Part shown: in pieces, positions 7,647 through 16,798 of the stretch | How the letters are laid out: each line of letters opens with the position of its first letter | Numbering within the stretch: the first letter of the stretch is position 1 | Origin: Deltaproteobacteria bacterium | Lineage (GTDB): Bacteria; Myxococcota_A; Polyangia; Polyangiales; Sandaracinaceae | Assembly (NCBI GenBank): GCA_017303575.1 | Contig: JAFLCL010000056.1 | Location: forward strand, 1-37,282 | Reading direction: 5' to 3' | DNA: 37,282 bases | Position numbers and translations under genes: made by a program | Notes under the pieces: generated by a model | Databases searched by the model: none | What the model was told of the DNA's origin: nothing | Seen by the model: the letters and a program-made list of their open reading frames with translations, nothing else

Positions 7647-8954
7647 TCAGGCGTAGGCGACCAGCACGAACGCCACCGCCGTGGCGAGCGCGACGGTGGG
7701 GATGCCCCACGTGAGCACGCGGAAGACCTCTTCTTCGATGAAGGGACCGAAGCGGGCGCGCAGGAATCGGTAGCGGAAGACCACCAGGTTCACGGCGAGC
7801 GCGACCGCGAGCGTCATGTAACAGAGCGAGAAGAGGCGAGCGACGGTGTTGTCTCCGTGCGCGAGCGTGGCGAGCTCCGAGCTCACGGTGAAGTTGAGCG
7901 CGATGACGGCGAAGAGGCCGCCGACGATGACGTTCGCGAGCTCGAACGCCTCGATCTTGAACTCGCCCTCTTCGAGCTTGTTCAGCCAGATCGCGAGGAG
8001 CGGGATGATCAGCGACGCGAACAGCGGGATGAAGATCGGCGCCGCCGTCTCCGCCGCTGCGCGCTCCACGACGAGCGTGGCGTCCACCGCGTCGTGCGAC
8101 TCACCGTGCCAGCCGCGCACCTGCCGTCGGGAGAGATCGATCGAGCGCGCGTACCACCCATCGGCCTCTGCGCCCCGCGCCACGCGCGTGTAGTCGAGGT
8201 CGTCCTGCCGGAAGACGAGGGCCACGAGCTCGCGCGGCGAGCCATCGGCCACGAGCGTGACCACGAGGCGCTGTCGATCGAAGGGGAAGCGCTCGACGTC
8301 GAAGCTCTCGTGGAAGGACGCGGTCACCCGGATGAGCAGCTCCACCTCTCCCTCGGGTCCGATGCGCAGGCCTCGCCGCTCGAAGGAGGGCTCGTCGTCC
8401 ATGTTCGCGAAGCGCACGGGCGGGTGCCACATGCGGGTGAGCTGCTCGTCGGCTTCTTCGCCGCGGAAGCTGAGCCAGCCCGTGGGTCGCGACTCGGCTG
8501 GGTAGGCGAGGCGGCGATCGGTCCAGGTGATCCTCGCGTCGAGCGTGGCCGTGAACTTCTCCTCGTTCTCGTCCACGCCGAGCAGATCGACGATCGCCAT
8601 GCCCACGTGCACACCGAGCGGCAGCCCGAGGCCGTCGGGCAGCGAGAGCAGATCTGGCGCGGCCTCCGCGGTGGGTGCGACGGCGGTCGTCGGGACGGGC
8701 TCTCCCAGCACGGCCTCGAGCTGCTCGAGCGAGGCCGCGATGGCAGCGGTGTTCAAGTCTTCCGGTGCGATCGCGGCGCGCCGCTGCGAGGTGTGAAGGT
8801 CGGAGGTCGTGTCGCCGTCGCCACGATCTGCAGCGCCTGATCCGTCGACGATCTCCGCCTCCTGAGCCTCGACGCTGCGGGCGACCCACAGGCCGAGCAG
8901 GACGGCGAGCACCGTGGCGAGCGCAACGAGCGCGCTTGATCGGCCTCGGCTCAC
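7647..8954 (-). CDS. pentameric ligand-gated ion channel (Cys-loop family, GLIC-like)
   Basis: The 435-residue protein has a signal peptide (to about residue 30) and an acidic linker to about 105. The extracellular beta-sandwich follows, with family marks WTDRRL (144-149), MWHPPVRFAN (175-184) and RFPFDRQRL (222-230); the last replaces the Cys-loop FPxD segment and lacks cysteines, as in bacterial members. Four membrane helices lie at about 304-325, 336-357, 369-395 and 412-434. M2 reads FELANVIVGGLFAVIALNF, close to the GLIC pore helix, with Glu335 and Glu338 at the cytoplasmic mouth, which suggests cation selectivity. The start is a GTG overlapping the stop of the dCache gene (GTGA), so the channel is translationally coupled to a periplasmic sensor. 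The ligand is unknown. Confidence 0.92.
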   Translation of the reverse strand: MSRGRSSALVALATVLAVLLGLWVARSVEAQEAEIVDGSGAADRGDGDTTSDLHTSQRRAAIAPEDLNTAAIAASLEQLEAVLGEPVPTTAVAPTAEAAPDLLSLPDGLGLPLGVHVGMAIVDLLGVDENEEKFTATLDARITWTDRRLAYPAESRPTGWLSFRGEEADEQLTRMWHPPVRFANMDDEPSFERRGLRIGPEGEVELLIRVTASFHESFDVERFPFDRQRLVVTLVADGSPRELVALVFRQDDLDYTRVARGAEADGWYARSIDLSRRQVRGWHGESHDAVDATLVVERAAAETAAPIFIPLFASLIIPLLAIWLNKLEEGEFKIEAFELANVIVGGLFAVIALNFTVSSELATLAHGDNTVARLFSLCYMTLAVALAVNLVVFRYRFLRARFGPFIEEEVFRVLTWGIPTVALATAVAFVLVAYA

Positions 8955-10102
8955 GACGACTCTCCGGGTCCGTAGAGCGTCCGCACGGCCTGACGTGCGC
9001 GCATCGTCTCGTGGTGCTTCGCGATCTCCTGCAGCTCCTCGGGCATCGACTCGACGTCTGCGATGGTCGTCCCGGCCTGACCTTGGGCCAGCTCACCCAT
9101 CGCGACCGACACGCGCGCCAGCGGACGGAGCAAGAGGCCGCGGATCACCACCAAGATCCCGCCCGCGATCACGACGCTCGCGAAGAGCGCGAGCAGCGCC
9201 TGCCACACGAGCGATCGCCCTGCGGCGGCGCGCGTGGAGGAGAAATCGCGCGCCACGCTGATCACCCCGATCGGCTCGCCGCTGATGTTCCTGACCGGCA
9301 CGAGCAGCACGCCGTAGGGCACGCCGTCGACGGTGCGCGTGTAGCGCGCGGGCTCCTCGAGGGAGCCGAGATCCTCGGCGTCGACGAGTGATCGCGTGAG
9401 CGCCCAGTTCGTCGAGTACCACTTGAGGTAGCTGCCCACGCGGTTGTCGTCGTCGAGCATGGTCGGATCCACGCGCGTGGAGATCTCGCGGAGCGGCTCT
9501 TCGAGCACGAAGAAGGAGGCGTCGAGCTCGAACGACTCGTCGAGGTCGTCGAGCATGGGACCGAGACCGAGACCCACCTCGACGCTTCCGGCGTGCGCTC
9601 CATCCGGCGCCGCGATGGGCACGACGGCGATGAGGGAGGCACCCGAGCGGCTCAGCTCGACACCGTGACGGGGCGCGCGATCGGCGTTCACCGCGACGAC
9701 GCTGGGGCGGTAGGACGACAGATCCTCCGACGGTCGGTCGGGCGAGTGAACGCGCACGAGCAGCGTGGCGGGCGGGACGTCGAACTGCATCACTTCCAGT
9801 CCGAACTGGTCGTGCTGTCGCTGGAACGATCCGCGCGTCGCGGCGACCAGACCCTCACGATCCTGGGCAGCGAGCAGTCGTCGAACGTCGGGCTGCTCCG
9901 CGATCCACGCGGCCCGCGTCGTCGCGCTCGCTTCGGCGTTGCGGAGCTTCGACTCGACGGTGGCCTGCATGAGATCGAGCTGGCTCTCTTCGACGGCGGT
10001 CGCCATGCCGCTGAAGAGCTGCGTGGAGATCGCGGTGGTCGTCGCGATCGTGAGCGTCGCGACCCCGATCAGGATCGCGCTCGCGTGGTTTCGAACGTTC
10101 AT
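8951..10102 (-). CDS. dCache-HAMP membrane sensor without output domain
   Basis: The 383-residue protein has a membrane helix at about 8-28, a periplasmic sensory region of about 270 residues, a second helix at about 299-327, and a HAMP-like segment (RPLARVSVAMGELAQG, about 326-370). It then ends with no kinase, GGDEF or methyl-accepting module. The sensory part matches the double-Cache type known as dCache_3 (PF14827): FGLEVMQFDVPPATLLVRVH, then DLSSYRPSVV, GVELSRSGASL, VVPI and GSVEVGLGLGP. The ATG at 10102 has GAGGAG five bases upstream, so I rejected the longer open frame. Its stop overlaps the GTG of the ion-channel gene, which suggests that the two products are made together and may work as a receptor-channel pair; this is inference. 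Confidence 0.85.
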   Translation of the reverse strand: MNVRNHASAILIGVATLTIATTTAISTQLFSGMATAVEESQLDLMQATVESKLRNAEASATTRAAWIAEQPDVRRLLAAQDREGLVAATRGSFQRQHDQFGLEVMQFDVPPATLLVRVHSPDRPSEDLSSYRPSVVAVNADRAPRHGVELSRSGASLIAVVPIAAPDGAHAGSVEVGLGLGPMLDDLDESFELDASFFVLEEPLREISTRVDPTMLDDDNRVGSYLKWYSTNWALTRSLVDAEDLGSLEEPARYTRTVDGVPYGVLLVPVRNISGEPIGVISVARDFSSTRAAAGRSLVWQALLALFASVVIAGGILVVIRGLLLRPLARVSVAMGELAQGQAGTTIADVESMPEELQEIAKHHETMRARQAVRTLYGPGESS

Positions 10103-10251
10103 CTGGACTCCTCGGCCGCGCCGAAACGATCGCCCCGCTCTCACGAGGTCGTACGCGCAGGCCGGCGCGATTCTGCCCGAGCCGAGAGGCCCTGAGTCAG
10201 CCGATCCTCGCGTTCGCGCGAACGCTCCGGCGCGGCTAGGACTCGGCGCCC

Positions 10252-12846
10252 GTGAACGTCGCGCTGCCCATCGACCCACGCCTGCCCGAGATCGTCGGAC
10301 ACGTCCGCGACCGCGGCGCGCTCGTGCTCGTCGCGGAGCCGGGCGCGGGCAAGACGACACGCGCGCCGCGTGCGTTGCTCGAGACGGAGCTGTCGAGCCA
10401 GGGCGAGATCCTCGTGCTCGAGCCGCGAAGGCTCGCGACACGTCTGGCGGCCGCGCGCGTGGCCGAAGAGCTCGGCGAGCCTCTGGGCAAGCGCGTCGGC
10501 TACACGATCCGCTTCGACGACGTGGGCGGAAAAGACACGCGCCTCCGCTTCGTCACCGAGGCCGTGCTCACGCGTCGCCTGGTGCGCGATCCCGAGCTGC
10601 GCGGCGTGTCGTGCGTGGTGCTCGACGAGCTGCACGAGCGCTCGCTCCACGCCGACCTCGCGCTCGCGTTCGTGAAACGTCTGCGCGCGAGCACGCGCCC
10701 CGATCTGCGCGTGCTCGCGATGAGCGCGACCATCGACGCCGCTCGTTTCGCGAGCTTCCTCGGCTGCGAGGTGGTCACCGTCTCGGGCCGTCCGTTCGAC
10801 GTGACGATCGAGCACCTCGAGCAGCGAGACGATCGCCCGATCGAAGACCAAGTGCGTGCGTCCGTGCGTCGGCTCGTGCTCCCGAACGCCCAGGGCCAAG
10901 GAGCCCCGCCGATCGATGGCCACGTGCTCGTGTTCCTCCCGGGTGCCGCGGAGATCCGTCGCTGCGCGAGCGCGCTCGAGGAGACGGCGCGCTCGCAGGA
11001 TCTCGAGGTGCTGCCGCTGCACGGCGACCTTCCGCCCGAAGAACAAGATCGCGCCGTGCGTGCAGGCAAGAAGCGCAAGGTGATCCTCGCGACGAACGTC
11101 GCCGAGACCTCGCTCACAATCGATGGCGTGGTCGCTGTGATCGACTCGGGCCTCGAGCGTGCGGCGAGCTTCTCGCCGTGGTCGGGCGTGGGTGAGCTCG
11201 TGACGTCGCCGATCTGTCAGGCGTCGGCGACGCAGCGCGCCGGCCGCGCAGGCCGCACGCGCGCAGGCCGCGCGATCCGCCTCTACACCAAGCACGACTT
11301 CGACCAGCGTCCCGCGTTCCTCAAGCCCGAGATCCAGCGCGTGGACTTCTGCGAGCCGCGCCTCTTCCTCGCGCGCCTCGGCGTGAACGACGCGCGCACG
11401 TTCCCCTTCTTCGAGGCGCCGAGCGGTCCTTCGATCGATCGTGCCGAGCGCACGCTCTCGCTCCTCGGCGCGATCGACGCGCGCGGCGCGGTCACCGCGA
11501 TGGGTCGCGATCTCGCGGAGCTGCCGGTGCATCCACGCCTCGGCCGCGTGGCGATCGAGGCTGCGCGCACGGGCCATCGTGATCGCGGCGCGAGCCTCGC
11601 GGCGCTGCTCGGCGAGAAGGAGATCCGCCTCTCGCTGCGCACGCGCTTTCACGATCGAGGTGGGGGCGATCGCAGCGGTGGCCACCACGCGAGCGGTGAT
11701 TCCGACGCGCTCGCGCGGCTCGAGGCGTTCGAGGGCGTGAAGCACAGCGGCGGTCTGAATGCGGGCCGCGTGCGCTCTCACGATCTCGACGTGGGCGCGA
11801 CGCTCGCCGCCGCGCGCACCGCCGAGCAGCTCGGCCGCGCGCTCTCGCGCATGAAGATCGAGGTGGATCCGACACGCGCCGTCTTCGACGAAGACGAGGC
11901 GATGCTGCGCGCCCTCTTGACCGGCTACCCCGATCGCGTGGGCAAGCGTCGCCGCGCGGGCAGCGCGGACGTCGTGCTCGCAGGGGGCGGCTCGGTGCGC
12001 CTCGCGGAGAGCAGCGTGGTGCGCGAGCCCGAGTGGATGGTCGTGGTCGAGGCCGACGAGCGACGTGGGGCGATCGAGTGCCGCGTCGCGTCGCAGATCG
12101 AGCCCGAGTGGCTGCTCGATCTCTTCGCCGATCGCGTGAAGGACGTGAGCGAGATCCGCTTCGATCGCGACAAGGAGCGCCTCGAGAAGATCTCGGCGCT
12201 CGAGTACGAGGGCCTACTCCTCGACGAGTCCAAGAGCGACGCGGCCGGACAGCCCGGCGCGGCCGAGGTGCTCGCGAAGGCCGCAATCGCCGCGGGCCTG
12301 GGGCGCTTCGTCGACGTGCACGCGCTCGATCAGTGGAAGCTGCGCGTCGCGCTCGCGCGCAAGGTCGATGCGTCGATCCCCGCGCTCGATGATCAGCGTG
12401 TGCTCGCGACGCTCGCCGAGGCGGCCGAAGGACGGCGCAGCCTCAAGGAGCTCGAGGGCGCCGATCCGCTCGCGCTGCTCACGGCCTCGCTCGGTCACGA
12501 CGTGCTGAGCAAGCTCGATCGCCTCGCGCCCACGCACGTGAAGCTACCGGGCCGCGCGAAGGCCGAGGTCACGTACGAGCACGATCGGCCGCCGTGGATC
12601 GAGAGCCGCATGCAGGACTTCTTCGGTCTCGCCGATGGCCCGAGCGCGGGCGGCGCGCCGATCGTCTTGCACCTGCTCGCGCCGAACAAACGCGCGGTGC
12701 AGGTCACCACCGATCTCGCGGGCTTCTGGCAGCGCCACTACCCCGCGATCAAGAAGCAGCTCAGCCGAGAGTATCCGCGTCACTACTGGCCCGACGACCC
12801 ACGCAACGCCGAGCCCCCGCCGCCGCGCCCTCCTCGTCGCACCTGA
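10252..12846 (+). CDS. hrpB: ATP-dependent helicase HrpB
   Basis: The 864-residue protein is a full-length DExH helicase of the HrpB type. Motif I is AEPGAGKTT (28-36), motif II is DELH (125-128, within VVLDELHERS), motif III is MSATID, and motif VI is QRAGRAGRTRAGR (near 325-337). The C-terminal half carries the HrpB-specific extension and ends with YPRHYWPDDPRNAEPPP, a family hallmark. Its cellular role is poorly defined; RNA helicase activity is expected. The start is a GTG at 10252 without a clear ribosome-binding site; MNVALPIDPRLPEI matches the usual N-terminus. It is divergent from the dCache gene, with a 149-base gap in which I see no further feature. Confidence 0.95.
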   Translation: MNVALPIDPRLPEIVGHVRDRGALVLVAEPGAGKTTRAPRALLETELSSQGEILVLEPRRLATRLAAARVAEELGEPLGKRVGYTIRFDDVGGKDTRLRFVTEAVLTRRLVRDPELRGVSCVVLDELHERSLHADLALAFVKRLRASTRPDLRVLAMSATIDAARFASFLGCEVVTVSGRPFDVTIEHLEQRDDRPIEDQVRASVRRLVLPNAQGQGAPPIDGHVLVFLPGAAEIRRCASALEETARSQDLEVLPLHGDLPPEEQDRAVRAGKKRKVILATNVAETSLTIDGVVAVIDSGLERAASFSPWSGVGELVTSPICQASATQRAGRAGRTRAGRAIRLYTKHDFDQRPAFLKPEIQRVDFCEPRLFLARLGVNDARTFPFFEAPSGPSIDRAERTLSLLGAIDARGAVTAMGRDLAELPVHPRLGRVAIEAARTGHRDRGASLAALLGEKEIRLSLRTRFHDRGGGDRSGGHHASGDSDALARLEAFEGVKHSGGLNAGRVRSHDLDVGATLAAARTAEQLGRALSRMKIEVDPTRAVFDEDEAMLRALLTGYPDRVGKRRRAGSADVVLAGGGSVRLAESSVVREPEWMVVVEADERRGAIECRVASQIEPEWLLDLFADRVKDVSEIRFDRDKERLEKISALEYEGLLLDESKSDAAGQPGAAEVLAKAAIAAGLGRFVDVHALDQWKLRVALARKVDASIPALDDQRVLATLAEAAEGRRSLKELEGADPLALLTASLGHDVLSKLDRLAPTHVKLPGRAKAEVTYEHDRPPWIESRMQDFFGLADGPSAGGAPIVLHLLAPNKRAVQVTTDLAGFWQRHYPAIKKQLSREYPRHYWPDDPRNAEPPPPRPPRRT

Positions 12847-12866
12847 GCGTGCGGACGTGCGCAGGC

Positions 12867-13070
12867 TCAGCCGTTGGTGGGGAATCCGGGTGGCGCGAAG
12901 GTGACGCCCACGGTGCCATCGTCGTAGAGGTACACGCCCGTCACCGCGAACCACTCGCCGTGGAACTGGATGTGATCTCCGCGGACCGGCACTCGCCCTG
13001 CCGTGATCGTGTCGAGCTGCGAGAGGTCGTCGCCGAGCAGCTTCACGTTGAACCAGTGGTGGTCGTTCAT
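12867..13070 (-). CDS. small beta-rich protein of unknown function
   Basis: This 67-residue frame reads MNDHHWFNVKLLGDDLSQL and continues with alternating hydrophobic residues (VPVRGDHIQFHGEWFAVTGVYLYDD in outline), which suggests a small beta-barrel or SH3-like fold. I do not recognise the family. The composition is protein-like rather than arginine-rich, unlike shadow frames in this window. An upstream ATG at 13106 would add 12 residues (TSPGLAPEPRR), but these look untranslated. It converges with hrpB, 20 bases from its stop. Confidence 0.6.
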   Translation of the reverse strand: MNDHHWFNVKLLGDDLSQLDTITAGRVPVRGDHIQFHGEWFAVTGVYLYDDGTVGVTFAPPGFPTNG

Positions 13071-13204
13071 CCGGCGAGGCTCGGGTGCGAGCCCGGGTGA
13101 TGTCAACGTGAGCGAAGCTCGCTTCGCCCGCGCGGGCTCCCCGTTCCGTGAGGGCGCGCTCTCGGCACTGATCCACCGGCTCGATCGCGTGTCACCCTCG
13201 CGCC

Positions 13205-15259
13205 ATGACGCGCACGCACGAGCTCGACAATCCGCTGCTCCAGGCTTGGGACACGCCTCACGGCCTGCCGCCGTTCGATCGGATCCGCGCCGAGCACTTC
13301 GTGCCCGCGCTCGAGCAGGCGATGGCGGAGCACCGCGCGGAGATCGATGCGATCGCGTCGAACGCCGAGCCGCCGAGCTTCGAAAATACGATCGCGGCCT
13401 TCGACGCGTCGGGCCGTCTCTTCAAGCGCATCTCGCTCGTGTACGAGAACCTCACCGCGAGCGAGACGTCGCCCGATCTCCAGGAGTCCGAGCGCATCCT
13501 CGCCCCTCGCATCGCGTCGCACCTCGCGGGCCTCTACACGCACGATGCGCTCTTCGCGCGTGTCGACGCGGTGAGCCGGTCGCGCGTGGATCTCGTGCCC
13601 GAGGCCCGACGACTCCTCGAGCGCGTGCACCTCGACTTCGAGCTCGCGGGCGCACGCCTCACGGGGGAGAAGAAGGCGCGCTACGTCGCGATCGTGGAGG
13701 AGCTCGCGACCCTCACCACGAGCTTCGAGCAGAACGTGCTGGCGGACGAGGCGAGCTGGTCGTTGCCCCTGTCGGACATCGACTGCGAGGGCTTGCCGAG
13801 CTTCCTGATCGACGCGATGACGAGCGCGGCGGCGCAGCGCAACCTGCCTTCCGGCACGCGCGCGGTGGTTCTCTCTCGCTCGGTCGTGATGCCGTTCCTC
13901 ACGCTCTCGCCGCGGCGTGATCTGCGCGAGCAGGTGTGGCGCGCGTGGACGACGCGCGGCGAGCACGAGGGCGCGCACGACAACCGACCGATCGCGAAGA
14001 CGATCCTCGCGCTCCGCGCCGAGCAGGCGTCGCTGCGCGACTACCCGAGCTACGCGGACGCGGCGCTCGTCGATCGCATGGCCAAGACGCCCGAGGCCGT
14101 CTTCGATCTGCTCGCGAAGGTGTGGGAGCCCGCCAAGACCGCGGCCTCGCGTGATCGCACGCTTCTCCTCGAGGTCGCGAAGGACGACGGCCTCACGGCG
14201 CTCGCACCGTGGGACTGGCGCTACTACGCGGAGAAGGTGCGACGCGCGAAGTTCGACATGGACGACGCGGAGCTCAAGCCGTTCTTCGCGCTCGACGACA
14301 TGATCGCCGCGATGTTCGACTGCGCGACGAGGCTCTTCGGCGTGACGTTCGAGCGGAAGGAGGGCGTGCCGCTCTATCACCCCGACGTGCGCCTCTACGA
14401 GATGAAGCGCGGCGATCGTGTGATCGGCATCTTCCTCAGCGACAACTACGCGCGGCCCACCAAGCGCGGTGGCGCGTGGATGCACAGCTACCGCAAGCAG
14501 TCGTCGCTCGGCGGCGGAACGATCCCGATCGTCGTGAACAACAACAACTTCGCGAAGGCGCCCGCGGGCGCTCAGACGCTCTTGTCGTTCGACGACGTGC
14601 GCACGCTCTTCCACGAGTTCGGCCACGGCCTCCACGGCCTGCTCTCGAACGCGCACTACGAGACGCTCTCGGGCACCGAGGTGCTGCAGGACTACGTCGA
14701 GCTCCCGTCGCAGATCTTCGAGCACTGGGCGCAGGATCGCGGCGTCCTCGCCAAGCACGCGCGTCACGTCGAGACGCGCACGCCGATCCCCGAGGCGCTC
14801 CTCGACAAGCTCGAGCGCGCGCGCCGCTTCGATCAGGCGTTCGCGACGATCCAGTACGTCGGGAGCGCGCTGCTCGACATGGCCCTTCATCGCGCGGCCG
14901 ACCGCGAAGGCGTGGATCTCACGCGCTTCGAGGCGAGCGAGCGGGCACGTCTCGGCGTGCCCGAGGACATCGGCCTCATGCATCGCCTCCCGCACTTTCG
15001 GCATCTCTTCTCGAGCGCGGCGTACGCGGCCGGCTACTACGTCTACATGTGGGCCGAGGTGCTCGACGCCGATGGCTTCGAGGCCTTCCGCGAGGCGGGC
15101 GACCCGTTCCACGGGGAGACGGCGGAGCGCCTGCACCGCTACGTCTACTCCGCGGGCAACACGATCGAGCCGAGCGAGGGCTACCGCGCGTTCCGAGGCC
15201 GCGACGCGAACGTGAACGCGATGCTCAAGAAGCGTGGTCTTCTCGAAGTCGTGCCTTGA
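13205..15259 (+). CDS. M3 family oligopeptidase (Dcp/PrlC type)
   Basis: The 684-residue protein is a thimet-oligopeptidase-family zinc metallopeptidase. The zinc site is HEFGH at 470-474 (FHEFGHGLHGLL), with the third ligand Glu499 in DYVELPSQIFEHW. Other family marks are NPLLQAWDTPHGLPPFDRI at the N-terminus, FFALDDMIAAMF, HPDVRLYEM and YAAGYYVYMWAEVLDADGF near the end. It cleaves short peptides, probably in the cytoplasm since no signal peptide is seen. The length fits peptidyl-dipeptidase Dcp and oligopeptidase A, and I cannot separate these by eye. The start ATG lies in TCGCGCCATGACG with a weak ribosome site. Its stop overlaps the TTG start of the following lipoprotein gene. Confidence 0.95.
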   Translation: MTRTHELDNPLLQAWDTPHGLPPFDRIRAEHFVPALEQAMAEHRAEIDAIASNAEPPSFENTIAAFDASGRLFKRISLVYENLTASETSPDLQESERILAPRIASHLAGLYTHDALFARVDAVSRSRVDLVPEARRLLERVHLDFELAGARLTGEKKARYVAIVEELATLTTSFEQNVLADEASWSLPLSDIDCEGLPSFLIDAMTSAAAQRNLPSGTRAVVLSRSVVMPFLTLSPRRDLREQVWRAWTTRGEHEGAHDNRPIAKTILALRAEQASLRDYPSYADAALVDRMAKTPEAVFDLLAKVWEPAKTAASRDRTLLLEVAKDDGLTALAPWDWRYYAEKVRRAKFDMDDAELKPFFALDDMIAAMFDCATRLFGVTFERKEGVPLYHPDVRLYEMKRGDRVIGIFLSDNYARPTKRGGAWMHSYRKQSSLGGGTIPIVVNNNNFAKAPAGAQTLLSFDDVRTLFHEFGHGLHGLLSNAHYETLSGTEVLQDYVELPSQIFEHWAQDRGVLAKHARHVETRTPIPEALLDKLERARRFDQAFATIQYVGSALLDMALHRAADREGVDLTRFEASERARLGVPEDIGLMHRLPHFRHLFSSAAYAAGYYVYMWAEVLDADGFEAFREAGDPFHGETAERLHRYVYSAGNTIEPSEGYRAFRGRDANVNAMLKKRGLLEVVP

Positions 15260-15717
15260 ACACTGCACGTTCACTCCTCGTCGTGATCGCGATGATGGTC
15301 AGCGCCTGTGCGTCGACGGCCAGATGGCTGCCACTCACACTCGATGACATCGACGGAAGCGTCGCGAGCGCGGGTGACGTCGATGCTGCCGTGGCGTATG
15401 ACGGCTCTTGGGGGATGCGTTGCAGTCGCGACCGCCTTTCGATCCGAGTACGCGGGCCTGCCGGCTCGGGAGCCTCGCTGCTGAGTCGACTCGTCGCCGC
15501 GCGTGTCGACGGGTCGAAGTGGGGTTGCATCGGCGGCGTCTGTACGACTCGAGTCGATTGCGCCTCCATCGGCTGCGCGATGGATCAATCGCTCTGCGGC
15601 CCCGATCGAGGAGCCCTGTCCGAAGGTCCCCGACCGCGCGGCGAAGGTCGACTGCTGCTTCAGACGGCCGCCGATGTCCCGCTGCGTATCCGGCACGTGG
15701 AAGTCGAGTGTCGATGA
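15256..15717 (+). CDS. small predicted lipoprotein, unknown function
   Basis: A TTG at 15256 overlaps the peptidase stop (TTGA) and opens a 153-residue frame beginning MNTARSLLVVIAMMVSACAS. This is a short signal peptide ending in a plausible lipobox (VSAC, Cys18). The body has six further cysteines, including WGCIGGVCTTRVDCASIGC, and ends LRIRHVEVECR. I do not recognise the family. The frame's stop overlaps the ATG of the dus gene (ATGA), so peptidase, lipoprotein and dus are probably co-translated. Codon bias is weaker here than in its neighbours, and another frame over 15590-15720 also has Cys-rich text, so a frameshift near 15590 is conceivable. Confidence 0.6.
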   Translation: MNTARSLLVVIAMMVSACASTARWLPLTLDDIDGSVASAGDVDAAVAYDGSWGMRCSRDRLSIRVRGPAGSGASLLSRLVAARVDGSKWGCIGGVCTTRVDCASIGCAMDQSLCGPDRGALSEGPRPRGEGRLLLQTAADVPLRIRHVEVECR

Positions 15718-16703
15718 CGCGCGTGACGGGCTCGCCGTTCGACTTCGATGCGTTCTTTCGCGCGAAGCCCGTGATCCTGGCGCCGATGGAGGACGTGACC
15801 GATGACGTCTTCCGCGCGATCTGTCGCAAGCGCGGCGCCGAGCTGTGCGTGACCGAGTTCGTGAACGCCGACGGGCTCGTCGCGGGATCGAGCGAGGCGA
15901 CGAAGAAGATCACGCTCGCGCCCGGGGACACGCCGACGGCGATCCAGATCTACGGCGCCGATCCCGAGCGCCTCGCGGAGGCTGCGGAGATCGCTGCACG
16001 CGCAGAGCCCGCGTTCCTCGACATCAACTGTGGCTGCTGGGTGCCCAAGGTCGCGCGCACCGGTGCGGGCGCTGGCTGGCTCGGCGAGCCCGACGCGATG
16101 ATCGCGATGGCGAAGCTCGTGGTCTCGCGTGTGTCCTTGCCGGTGACAGTGAAGACGCGCATCGGCACCGGCCGCGAGGGGACCGACGGAATGCCGATCG
16201 TCGAGCTCACGCGTCGGCTCGAGGACGCGGGCGTGCGCGCGATCACCATCCACTGCCGCGTCGCGAAGAAGGGCCACGACGGAAGGGCCGACTGGTCGTG
16301 GGCGAGGCGTGCGCGTCACGCGGTGCAGATCCCCGTGATCGTGAACGGCGACGTGCGATCGGCCGACGACGCGCAGCGCGCGCTCCACGAGACGCGCTGT
16401 GCAGGCGTGATGATCGGCCGCCGCGCGATCGAGCATCCGTGGGTGTTCCGCGAGTGTAGGAAGCAGCTCGACGAGGGCGTGATCCACCCGCGACCGACGC
16501 ACGAAGAGCGAGTGGAGCTCGCCAAGGAACACCTCTCGGCGCTGCGCGATGCGCGCGGAGAGCGCGCCGCGGTGCGCGCGATGCGAGGCCTCTATGCGGG
16601 GTATCTGTCGGGCGTGCCCGATGCGACGACGGTGCTGAGGCGACTTCCGGCGATCACGGAGATCGCAGGCGTGCTCGACGTCCTCCATGGGATCCTCGGT
16701 TGA
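15714..16703 (+). CDS. dus: tRNA-dihydrouridine synthase (DusB-like)
   Basis: The 329-residue protein is an FMN-dependent tRNA-dihydrouridine synthase that reduces uridine in tRNA D-loops. The TIM-barrel marks are VILAPMEDVTDDVFRAICRK at the start, TEFVNADGL, IQIYGADPERLAEAA, VTVKTRIG and the FMN-phosphate loop NGDVRSADDA...GVMIGRRAIEHPWVF. The catalytic Cys is Cys108 in DINCGCWVPKV; the usual Pro after this Cys is replaced by Trp-Val, which is unusual. The ATG overlaps the stop of the lipoprotein gene. The next gene is convergent, and a strong GC hairpin at 16711-16731 lies just after the stop. Confidence 0.93.
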   Translation: MTRVTGSPFDFDAFFRAKPVILAPMEDVTDDVFRAICRKRGAELCVTEFVNADGLVAGSSEATKKITLAPGDTPTAIQIYGADPERLAEAAEIAARAEPAFLDINCGCWVPKVARTGAGAGWLGEPDAMIAMAKLVVSRVSLPVTVKTRIGTGREGTDGMPIVELTRRLEDAGVRAITIHCRVAKKGHDGRADWSWARRARHAVQIPVIVNGDVRSADDAQRALHETRCAGVMIGRRAIEHPWVFRECRKQLDEGVIHPRPTHEERVELAKEHLSALRDARGERAAVRAMRGLYAGYLSGVPDATTVLRRLPAITEIAGVLDVLHGILG

Positions 16704-16710
16704 GCGGCGC

Positions 16711-16731
16711 GGCGGGGGACGAGCCCCCGCC
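16711..16731 (+). terminator. GC hairpin after dus
   Basis: GGCGGGGG-ACGAG-CCCCCGCC forms an 8-bp perfect stem seven bases after the dus stop. No T-run follows, so it may end transcription weakly or protect the mRNA 3' end. Confidence 0.45.
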
Positions 16732-16798
16732 CTACCCGACGAGATTCTCGGTGGAAGACGAGGTGTGACCTACGGCAGCACCGCTGACCCATCCCCAG

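Noticed and set aside
13071..13106. 12-residue N-terminal extension of the small beta-rich protein
   Set aside because: The extension is Pro/Arg-rich and unlike the rest; MNDHHWFNVKLL is a more natural start.
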